A stretch of 64,000 nt of DNA from contig JBEVVG010000002.1 of the NCBI GenBank assembly GCA_040507225.1, positions 744,001 through 808,000 of the forward strand, written 5' to 3'. Source of the DNA: Thiodiazotropha sp040507225. GTDB lineage: Bacteria; Pseudomonadota; Gammaproteobacteria; Chromatiales; Chromatiaceae. The translations under genes were made by a program, and so were the position numbers. Positions 43,576 to 50,545 of this stretch are shown here, piece by piece (within the stretch, counting starts at the first letter, position 1; each line of letters starts with the position of its first letter). The notes under the pieces are model-generated. The model was not told where the DNA came from. It saw only the letters and a list, made by a program, of their open reading frames with translations, and did no database searches.

Positions 43576-43643
43576 TGTGTCTGCCCCCGATGTCTGACAC
43601 GGGACGTCACAAATCCCACGGATTCTGTCATGGGGCAGACACA
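43576..43643. promoter_or_regulatory. Paired 12-bp inverted repeats in the divergent promoter region
   Basis: TGTGTCTGCCCC (43576-43587) and GGGGCAGACACA (43632-43643) are perfect inverted arms 44 bases apart. TGTCTG occurs again at 43591-43596, 13 bases after its first copy. The layout suits sites for the response regulator encoded alongside, controlling itself and the small periplasmic protein. Binding is inferred. Confidence 0.5.
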
Positions 43644-43701
43644 GGGCGCGCGTTCAATGGTAACTGTCGATAAGACATCAAGACCAACAAAGGAGTCTGA
43701 T

Positions 43702-44103
43702 ATGAACAAGCGTTTGAAAATCACCCTTATCTCCACCGCCGTGGCCGCATCCAGCCTGTTTGCCGTGGTCTCCGCCGCCGATGCGGGCTGGGGCGCAAGG
43801 CAGGGTTATTGTGACCGCGCCGCGATGAGCGACTACGCCGGACCCGGTATGCAGGGCGGAATGGGAAAAAAGGGTCAGCCGATGAACCGTGAGCTGAATC
43901 TGAGCGCCGATGAAGCCAAGACCCTGGTAGCCGCCCGCCTGATCATGCGCGGCAACGATCGTCTGAAGGTGGGACAGGTGACCGAGCAGGATGAGAACAC
44001 CTATCTGGTGGATATCGTCACGGTGGACGATTCCCTGGTGCGCCAGGTGGTGGTTGATCGCAACAACGGACTCCCCCATGGCCGCCGGATGATGCAACGT
44101 TAA
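43702..44103 (+). CDS. Small periplasmic protein next to the two-component system
   Basis: A 133-residue exported protein. Signal peptide residues 1-27 (ITLISTAVAASSLFAVVSAADA) are followed by a Gly/Met-rich stretch (GPGMQGGMGKKGQPM). The compact domain is LNLSADEAKTLVAARLIMRGNDRLKVGQVTEQDENTYLVDIV with a basic, methionine-containing end (GRRMMQR). The domain has a PepSY-like feel, but I cannot assign it firmly. AAAGGAG precedes the ATG. It is divergent from the OmpR-type regulator and followed by a terminator, then the DUF4405 gene, so it is probably a target of that regulator. A metal or envelope-stress role is a guess. Confidence 0.7.
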   Translation: MNKRLKITLISTAVAASSLFAVVSAADAGWGARQGYCDRAAMSDYAGPGMQGGMGKKGQPMNRELNLSADEAKTLVAARLIMRGNDRLKVGQVTEQDENTYLVDIVTVDDSLVRQVVVDRNNGLPHGRRMMQR

Positions 44104-44121
44104 CCGGTTCGACCGAGTCCC

Positions 44122-44154
44122 CGGCCCGGACAGATTGTCCGGGCCGATTATTTT
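44122..44154 (+). terminator. Terminator between the periplasmic protein and DUF4405 genes
   Basis: CGGCCCGGACA (44122-44132), loop GAT, TGTCCGGGCCG (44136-44146), then ATTATTTT. This perfect 11-bp stem lies only 18 bases before the next start codon, so it may set the ratio of the two genes by partial read-through. Confidence 0.8.
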
Positions 44155-44171
44155 CAAGGAGTTAAAAAGTT

Positions 44172-44666
44172 ATGAATGCATTGCGTACCCGGCCCTGGTC
44201 CACCCCGGTCATCATTGGCGCCGGCCTGTTCGTCGCGGTCTCCGGGGTGATGATGTTTTTGGGGGTTCACGACCCGGTGGAACAGGCTCACGAATGGATC
44301 GGTGTTTTGTTTGCCGGTGTGATCCTGCTGCATATCCTCAACCACTGGCAGGGTTTCACGCGCTACTTCTCGCAACGTCTGGCCCTCGGCATGATGGGGC
44401 TGGTGTTGCTGACAGTGGTCGGCTTCATCGGCGTTTCGGCGACCCAGGAGGGGGGCAATCCGATGATGAGCGTGATCCACAGCATCGAATCATCCCCGTT
44501 GAGCGAAGTGGCACCACTGGTGGATCGCGACGCGGGGGATCTGGTGTCCGGATTGCAGGCCGCCGGCTATTTGGTGAGTGGCCCGGATGCCACACTCGGG
44601 CAGATCGCCCGGGACAATGGCACGCAACCCCGCGCCCTGTTTGGGCTGGTGTTCGCCGCTCGGTGA
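44172..44666 (+). CDS. DUF4405 (cytochrome b561-like) membrane protein
   Basis: A 164-residue protein. Three hydrophobic helices span about residues 11-95 (TPVIIGAGLFVAVSGVMMFLG, EWIGVLFAGVILLHILNHW, LGMMGLVLLTVVGFIGV). Histidines in HDPVEQAHEWIG and LLHILNHW could ligate haem b as in the cytochrome b561/DUF4405 superfamily. A soluble C-terminal domain (about 100-164) follows, with VSGLQAAGYLVSGPDATLGQIARDNG, resembling the tail found on other DUF4405 proteins. AAGGAG lies at 44156. It shares the two-component neighbourhood and may be an electron-transfer membrane partner of the small periplasmic protein (inference). Confidence 0.78.
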   Translation: MNALRTRPWSTPVIIGAGLFVAVSGVMMFLGVHDPVEQAHEWIGVLFAGVILLHILNHWQGFTRYFSQRLALGMMGLVLLTVVGFIGVSATQEGGNPMMSVIHSIESSPLSEVAPLVDRDAGDLVSGLQAAGYLVSGPDATLGQIARDNGTQPRALFGLVFAAR

Positions 44667-44778
44667 GGCATTCGAAGCAACGGGTTGCAGAGGGGCGCTG
44701 ATCCCGGATTCCCTTTGCTTCCTCCGGTTTTCCTCTTTCCACGCCGAGCATGGTAATGGAATGCTGGCGGATCAGTGG

Positions 44779-44822
44779 AGTCCCCCCTCTCCCCGGCTTT
44801 ATCCCGCAAGGGGAGAGGGAGA
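44779..44822. repeat. Dispersed palindromic repeat A, copy 3 (inverted)
   Basis: Arms CCCCTCTCCCCGGC and the complementary GGGGAGAGGGA flank TTTATCCCGCAA. In reverse it reads TCCCTCTCCCCTTGCGGGAT, as in copy 1. The last residues and TAA of the leftward amidohydrolase gene are encoded inside it. Confidence 0.7.
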
Positions 44823-45839
44823 TTGCCGGGGGAGATCCGCTGCAGTGTTCCCGCCTGGCAGGACTTTTTCATGGTTTGTATACAGCGGGTGATCGGCGGG
44901 GAAATATTCCAGCATGGCGGCGGCATACCGGTCGAATGGGTTTGTGATCCGGGCGATGGCCCGGCGCCGTTCCTGACTCAGGTCGTAGCTGTTGTATCGG
45001 ATGCTGAAGGGTACCGGATAATCGGTGCCGAAGAGGATCTTCTTTGCAACCTGTTGTTGTTGCGAGAGGTGGCGTAACGCCCGCGCCCGCAGTGGGGCGA
45101 GGATGGCGGATACATCTGCATAGAGATTGTCGTGTGAGGCCAGCATCTCCAGCATCCGGTGGTAGTCCGCGTCGAAGTGGCGGGGATTGCGTGACAGGTT
45201 GCGCCAGGGACGCATGCGGTGGGCGTACCTTCCGAGTCCCATGTGTGCGGCAATCACCGTGACGCCGGTCTGCAGGGGCAGCTCGAGCATCGCGATGCGT
45301 TCAAAGGGTCGATGGGACTCGATGCTGTACTCACTGCCGACATGGATGATCAATGGCAGACGGTGGCGCTTGAGTTTTTCATAGTAGGGTATCCAGCGGG
45401 GATCGTTGAGATCCACGCCCCAGTAGTTCTGCAGGAATTTGGCCCCGCGAAAACCCTGCTCGACCAGTTCATCGATCCGCTCCAGGGCGTCCGGGCGGCG
45501 CGGGTTGACCGAGAGGAAGGGGATGAACTGATCGGGAAAGCGCTCGGCTACCCCGCGTACGTCCCGGTTGCGCGCACACACCGTGTCGTTTCTCGCCACC
45601 TCATGACCCTGCGGGTCATAACGCGCGTCAACACCGAACAGGCAGACCTTTTCGATATGCTGGGATTCACCCACGGCCGCGGCCATGGACGACACATAGG
45701 CCTCGTAGGGTCGGGCGCGTAACTGGCTGGGGTCCGCACCCAGACCCCGGGCGAAGAAGCGCAGGGCGATCCGGTCATACAAACGTTCGAAGCGTACTGC
45801 CGGGTTGAGCAGGTGGGTATGGATATCGAGGGTTTTCAT
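44799..45839 (-). CDS. Amidohydrolase-family (TIM-barrel) metal-dependent hydrolase
   Basis: A 346-residue amidohydrolase-2 type protein. The first metal pair is LDIHTHLLNP. IPFLSVNPRRPDALERIDELVEQGFRGAKFLQNYWG follows, then metal His in LIIHVGSEYS, VIAAHMGLGRY, and the catalytic Asp in ILFGTDYPVPF. All expected ligands seem present. It might act as a hydrolase or decarboxylase; the substrate is unknown. Its start overlaps the stop of the acyltransferase fusion by 4 bases, so it is co-translated with it, hinting at lipid-related chemistry. The C-terminal nine residues (RQSPSPLAG) and stop codon come from repeat A, suggesting that insertion replaced the original end. Confidence 0.85.
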   Translation of the reverse strand: MKTLDIHTHLLNPAVRFERLYDRIALRFFARGLGADPSQLRARPYEAYVSSMAAAVGESQHIEKVCLFGVDARYDPQGHEVARNDTVCARNRDVRGVAERFPDQFIPFLSVNPRRPDALERIDELVEQGFRGAKFLQNYWGVDLNDPRWIPYYEKLKRHRLPLIIHVGSEYSIESHRPFERIAMLELPLQTGVTVIAAHMGLGRYAHRMRPWRNLSRNPRHFDADYHRMLEMLASHDNLYADVSAILAPLRARALRHLSQQQQVAKKILFGTDYPVPFSIRYNSYDLSQERRRAIARITNPFDRYAAAMLEYFPADHPLYTNHEKVLPGGNTAADLPRQSPSPLAG

Positions 45840-48800
45840 GGACAGGCCGCCTCCAGGGCCATTTGCCGTGCCAGGCCGTAGTCATTCTTGCCACTGCCCA
45901 GTTTCGGGATCTCGTCGACCGGGATGAGCAGCGCCGGGCGCATCAGCGGGTTGAGCGTGGAACCTTCAATCAACTGCCGCAGTTGCTCGGGGAGCAGTCT
46001 TCCGCGGAACAGCAGGGCCACCTGCTCTCCTTTTCTGTCATCCGGCAGGGCCGTGGCCAGAACCTCCGAATCCTCCGGCAGCAGGGCGGCGATCGAGCCT
46101 TCGACCGCGCCGAGACTGATCATCTCGCCAGCAATCTTGGCGAACCGGGAGTAGCGATCGACGATGGTCAGAAAACCGTCCTCGTCCAGATGTCCCTTGT
46201 CTCCGGTCAAGTACCAGCGTCGACCCCGCTCAGTGACGATTGCCTCTGCGGTCTTGCCGGGTTCGTTCAGATAGCCGAGCATCACCTGAGGGCCGCCGAA
46301 CAGGATCAGACCGTCCTCTCCCAGCGGCAGGGGTTGCAGGGTTTTCGGATCGACGATGCGAAAGCTGCCGCCCGGCAGGGGCAGCCCCACACTACCCGGT
46401 TTGCTGCCCTGCTGCACCCGCCAGCTGCCCCTGGCCAGCCGGTCAGGCAGGTTGACACTGGCCACCGGGGTGGTTTCCGTGGCCCCGTAGCCTTCGTAGA
46501 TATCCTTGTTGAATTTCAGCTTGAAGGCGTCGCGCACCTCGGGGTTGAGCTTCTCCGCGCCGGCCACCACGATGCGCAGGGAGTCCAGCATCAGGGGGTG
46601 GATCTTGCTGTTGCGGGTGTAAAGGCGCAGGAAGGTGGAGGTACCACAGAAGATGCTGGCCTTGTACTGGGCGACTGCCCTGGCGATGGTCATGGCGTCG
46701 GTGGGATCCGGATGGCAAATTGCGGGTATCCCCTCCACCAGAGGCAGCAGCCCGGTCACGGTCAGGCCGAAGGCGTGGAACAGGGGCAGGGAGGCCATGA
46801 TCACGTCCTCGTGACGGGTGTCCAGCACATCGGAGACCTGCTGAATATTGGCCAAGATGTTGCGATGACTGAGCATGACCCCTTTGGGCTGACCCTCGCT
46901 GCCGCTGGAAAACAGGATCGCGGCGGGCTGGTCGGGATCGGTTTTGCGACCGAACAGAAGATGCAGCAGGCGCGCGGGCAGGGTCACCGCAGCGGCCATC
47001 AGCAGCAGCCGGGTAATCCGGCCGATCTGTTCCTTCATGTCTTCCAGATAGTGCACCTCGAGGCGCGCCAGCAGGCTCTGCAGGTCGATGCCGCGCTTGG
47101 CCAGCCTGTCGATGAAGCGCCGGGAGGTGTAGAGATGCCTGAGGTCTGCCTGATCCACTGCCGCATGCAGCGCCTTCAGGTTTGCGCTGTAGTTGAGGTT
47201 CACCAGGGTTTTGCCACTCAACAGGGTTGCCATGTTGGTGAGTATCCCGGCGCTGCTGGTGGGCAGCAGCAGACCGATATTGCGTGCCGGGCTCTGTTTG
47301 CGGATCAGGCGCGACAGGGCGATCACGCTGACCAGGGTCCGGTAACCGGAAAGCGGCGGGCCGCCGCGGGCGTCCGCCAGGCTCAGGCCTCGGCCCCGTC
47401 TGCGCGCCGCGCGCATCCACGCCAGGGGCAGGGGGTCGAGTCGCCGGCTGTGCTCATCCCAGGCGCTCATGGAGAGCTCCATAACCTTCTGTTTCACCGC
47501 ATGGGCCCGGGTGTGCAGGGGCAGCGGTTTGCCGAAGGCGACGCTCACCGCAGTGCGCAGACGGGAGCGATTTTCCCGTAACTTGGTGCTGGAGCGGGAC
47601 ATGCGGCTACCCCACAGGCCATGCAGGTAGAAGGGCAGAATCACCCCGTCGACGCCTTCCACGGCGCGTTCGAAACCCTTGTGAAATCTGCCCAGTTGAC
47701 CATTGCGGCTGATTGCCCCCTCAGGAAACAGGCAGACTACCTCTCCCTCCCGGAGGCGCTGGTTGACTGCTGCAAGGGCCTCTCTGCTTGCGCCTGAGGT
47801 GATGGGGATGACCCCGAACAGGTCGAGGAACCAGCGCAGGTACCAGCGATCGTAGTAGTCCCGGTGCATGACAAAGCGGACCGGCCTCGGGCAGGCGATC
47901 TGGATCATCGCCCAGTCGAGCCAGCTGATGTGGTTGCCGAGCATCAGCACCCCGCCCTGGGCGGGCAGGTTGTCGAAACCCAGCACCCGCACCCGGTGGG
48001 TGCCGGAGAAGGCCCGGGCGATGATCAGGCGCACCAGGGACTGGGGCAGCTGCCACACCGTATACAGGGCGCCGAACAGGGCGCTCAGGGTGAGCAGGTG
48101 AAACAGACCGAAGCTGCTCATGCCCTGCAGGGCGAACAGCACTGTCAGGCCGAGGAAGCCCAGCATCACCAGGTTCTGCACCAGGTTGTTGCCGGCCAGC
48201 ACGGTGCCGAGTTCTGCGTCGCGGGCATGGAACTGGATCAGTGCATTGAGGGGCACGATGAACAGGCCGCCTGAGATCCCGAGCAGCAGGAAGTCGAGGG
48301 CCATGGGCCGGGCGGACTCGAGCTGCGGCAGCAGGGTCAGACTCAGCAGGATGCCTAGGGCGCCGAGGGGCACCAGCCCGGTTTCGATGTGCTGCCGGGA
48401 GGCGCGTCCGGCGATCAGCGAGCCGATGATGATGCCGAGTCCGGAGCAGGCCATCACGCCCTGGATGATCAGGGTGTTGTCCAGTTCCAGGGTCTGTTTG
48501 GCGAAGGCGGGGAAGGCCGCCAGCACCACCTGGGAGATGCCCCAGAACACCGACAGGCCGACGATGGAGAGCCAGATGGTGCGGCTGCCGGTGAGTTTGC
48601 GGAAGTTCTCCCGCAGGTAGCGGCCCCGGGCGTATCGCGGCCAGTCGAAGGCCTGTTCATTGGCGGGCGCCGCGCCTGCGGGCAGCTTCAGGGTCAGCCA
48701 CAGCTCCACACCGGCACACAACACCAGAATCCAGCCGATGGGGGCGATCAGGGTCAGGATGTCGGTCTCGCTCAGGTAGGCCTGGCCGCTCAGGCGGGTT

Positions 48801-49288
48801 TCGAACAACAGGGAGAACACCACGATACCGGAGAGGATGGCGACGATGGTGACCGCCTGAACCAGCGCATTGGCACGCGCCAACTGTGCCTGTCCTGCCA
48901 ACTCTTTGATGAAGCCATACTTGGCGGGTGAGTAGAAAGCACTCTGTACCGCCAGCAGAAAGGTCATGCCGAAGGCGGCGTTGAACCAGCCCTGGTAGTA
49001 GCAGAGGGTGACCAGCAGGGTCAGGCCCAGGGCCAGGGCGGCGCTGATCTGCATCACCCGGGGTTTACGGTAACGGTCCGAAAGGAACCCGCTGGGGGTG
49101 AACAGAAGAATGAACGGCAGCAGAATCAGGCCGTTGATCAACGCAGAGAGAATAATCTGAGTCGGGCCCTCATGGATCTTGAAGACCGTGTTCTGGATGA
49201 CGATCTTATGCCCCAGGTCGACAAAGGCATTGAGAAAGGCGATGCACAGAAAGGGCAGCAAGCCCGGCGTTTTGAAGATTCTGTCCAT
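45836..49288 (-). CDS. LplT-PlsC-acyl-ACP synthetase fusion (Aas-type)
   Basis: A 1150-residue three-part membrane protein. Residues 1 to about 415 form an MFS flippase resembling LplT (FLNAFVDLGHKIVIQNTVFKI; SPAKYGFIKELAG). About 430-620 is a PlsC acyltransferase with the catalytic NHISWLD and FPEGAISRNGQLGRF. About 640-1140 is an AMP-binding acyl-ACP synthetase with LFSSGSEGQPKGVMLSHRN, YEGYGATETTPVASVN and WYLTGDKGHLDEDGF. In E. coli, LplT imports lysophospholipids and Aas re-acylates them; here one chain could do both at the inner membrane. An amidohydrolase is coupled downstream by overlap. The gene is divergent from an XRE-type regulator. Confidence 0.93.
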   Translation of the reverse strand: MDRIFKTPGLLPFLCIAFLNAFVDLGHKIVIQNTVFKIHEGPTQIILSALINGLILLPFILLFTPSGFLSDRYRKPRVMQISAALALGLTLLVTLCYYQGWFNAAFGMTFLLAVQSAFYSPAKYGFIKELAGQAQLARANALVQAVTIVAILSGIVVFSLLFETRLSGQAYLSETDILTLIAPIGWILVLCAGVELWLTLKLPAGAAPANEQAFDWPRYARGRYLRENFRKLTGSRTIWLSIVGLSVFWGISQVVLAAFPAFAKQTLELDNTLIIQGVMACSGLGIIIGSLIAGRASRQHIETGLVPLGALGILLSLTLLPQLESARPMALDFLLLGISGGLFIVPLNALIQFHARDAELGTVLAGNNLVQNLVMLGFLGLTVLFALQGMSSFGLFHLLTLSALFGALYTVWQLPQSLVRLIIARAFSGTHRVRVLGFDNLPAQGGVLMLGNHISWLDWAMIQIACPRPVRFVMHRDYYDRWYLRWFLDLFGVIPITSGASREALAAVNQRLREGEVVCLFPEGAISRNGQLGRFHKGFERAVEGVDGVILPFYLHGLWGSRMSRSSTKLRENRSRLRTAVSVAFGKPLPLHTRAHAVKQKVMELSMSAWDEHSRRLDPLPLAWMRAARRRGRGLSLADARGGPPLSGYRTLVSVIALSRLIRKQSPARNIGLLLPTSSAGILTNMATLLSGKTLVNLNYSANLKALHAAVDQADLRHLYTSRRFIDRLAKRGIDLQSLLARLEVHYLEDMKEQIGRITRLLLMAAAVTLPARLLHLLFGRKTDPDQPAAILFSSGSEGQPKGVMLSHRNILANIQQVSDVLDTRHEDVIMASLPLFHAFGLTVTGLLPLVEGIPAICHPDPTDAMTIARAVAQYKASIFCGTSTFLRLYTRNSKIHPLMLDSLRIVVAGAEKLNPEVRDAFKLKFNKDIYEGYGATETTPVASVNLPDRLARGSWRVQQGSKPGSVGLPLPGGSFRIVDPKTLQPLPLGEDGLILFGGPQVMLGYLNEPGKTAEAIVTERGRRWYLTGDKGHLDEDGFLTIVDRYSRFAKIAGEMISLGAVEGSIAALLPEDSEVLATALPDDRKGEQVALLFRGRLLPEQLRQLIEGSTLNPLMRPALLIPVDEIPKLGSGKNDYGLARQMALEAACP

Positions 49289-49365
49289 GAGGGAATGGCC
49301 CGGTTGATGAGTCTTTTGCCATGTTAGAGCAGCGTATCCCTGGCTGCTACGTGAATACGAATAGT

Positions 49366-49402
49366 TGTAATTATTACACCATTAGGTATCAATAAATGAT
49401 AC
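49366..49402. promoter_or_regulatory. Two adjacent palindromes upstream of the XRE-type regulator
   Basis: TGTAAT-T-ATTACA (49366-49378) is a perfect 13-base palindrome. GTATCA-ATAAA-TGATAC (49386-49402) is a second. Both lie in the AT-rich 169-base region between divergent aas-type and XRE-type genes, 55-90 bases before the regulator start. Auto- and cross-regulation is likely. Confidence 0.5.
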
Positions 49403-49457
49403 TTTTTGTGGTGATGGGTGATTCACACACAAGTAATAAAGATACGGGATTTTCCGC

Positions 49458-50198
49458 ATGCCTCAAACTCAACAACTGATCACTGCTTTGAAACAGGCCC
49501 TGAAAGGCCATGGTCTGACCTACGCGGATGTGGCGGAACGCCTGGGACTCTCCGAGGCGAGTGTCAAACGGCTGTTCGCCCAGCAGCGATTCACCCTGCA
49601 GCGACTCGAGCAGGTGTGTCAGCTGATGGGCCTGGAGATCTCCGATCTGGTGCGTATGATCCATAATCAGGCCGGAACGCCCATCTCCGCATTGAGCTGG
49701 AACCAGGAGCGGGAGATCGTCGCCGATCTGGAACTGCTGCTGTTGGCGGTGTGCGTGCTCAATCATTGGCGACTGGATGAAATCCGGGATTATTTCGATC
49801 TCTCCGAAGTGGCGTGTATCCGTCATCTGACCCATCTCGATCGTCTGAAGATGATCGAACTGCTGCCCAACAACCGTTGGAAACTGCTGGTCTCGCCACG
49901 TTTCAAATGGCTGGAGAACGGACCCATCCAGCAGTTCTTCCTGAATAAACTGCAGTCGGAATTTTTCAACTCCCGCTTCGATCAGGATCGCGAAGAACTG
50001 ATCGTGCTGAACGGCATGCTGGCATCGAGTTCCTTCAGCGTGTTTCAGCGTCGCATGGCGCGGCTCGCCCGGGAATTCGATGAACTCTCCAGTGATGATG
50101 CACCCTTACCTCTGGAGGAGCGGGAGGGCACCACGGTTGTTTTGGCGATGCGCCCCTGGCGGTACGGTCTGTTCAACCCCTATCGCAAACTCCGCTAG
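49458..50198 (+). CDS. XRE-family HTH transcriptional regulator
   Basis: A 246-residue DNA-binding protein. The N-terminal helix-turn-helix is about residues 8-65 (LTYADVAERLGLSEASVKRLFAQQRFTLQRLEQVCQLMGL). A longer C-terminal region of about 170 residues looks helical and contains a second HTH-like part (LDEIRDYFDLSEVACIRHLTHLDRLKMIELLPNNRWKL), which may be a winged-helix effector module. No metal or PAS motif is visible. It faces away from the acyltransferase fusion across a region with two palindromes, so phospholipid remodelling is a plausible target. The ligand is unknown. Confidence 0.82.
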   Translation: MPQTQQLITALKQALKGHGLTYADVAERLGLSEASVKRLFAQQRFTLQRLEQVCQLMGLEISDLVRMIHNQAGTPISALSWNQEREIVADLELLLLAVCVLNHWRLDEIRDYFDLSEVACIRHLTHLDRLKMIELLPNNRWKLLVSPRFKWLENGPIQQFFLNKLQSEFFNSRFDQDREELIVLNGMLASSSFSVFQRRMARLAREFDELSSDDAPLPLEEREGTTVVLAMRPWRYGLFNPYRKLR

Positions 50199-50545
50199 CC
50201 TGGGTTGCGTCGTGCGGTATCCGGGCCAGGGGATGTGGGGGGTGAAGTCAGCTGATTACGTCGCCAGGTGTGTGACACGCTTGGGATTTTCGATCCCGGG
50301 AGGGTAAAGACACCATTGGCACGGCCGATATCTGAGTTACTGCCCGCAACTGGCAGATCGGCCAGTGTGGGAAATTTCGCGAGGCATGGCAGTAAACGGG
50401 CCTCAGGCTACCACTTATCAATACCCGGTAAGATATGCACACATACGTTGTGGGTTGTATGAGGCAAGGTTTGTCCGAGTTTCCCTGGGTTGTTGCCCGG
50501 GATGGGACAGGTGAGCATCCGCTGGGAGGTGGCGGGGCCGAATAG
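50199..50545. other. 347-base gap before the GGDEF/EAL gene
   Basis: I find no gene, riboswitch (including cyclic-di-GMP types) or shared repeat. It presumably carries the promoter of the following gene, but no clear boxes are seen. Confidence 0.4.
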
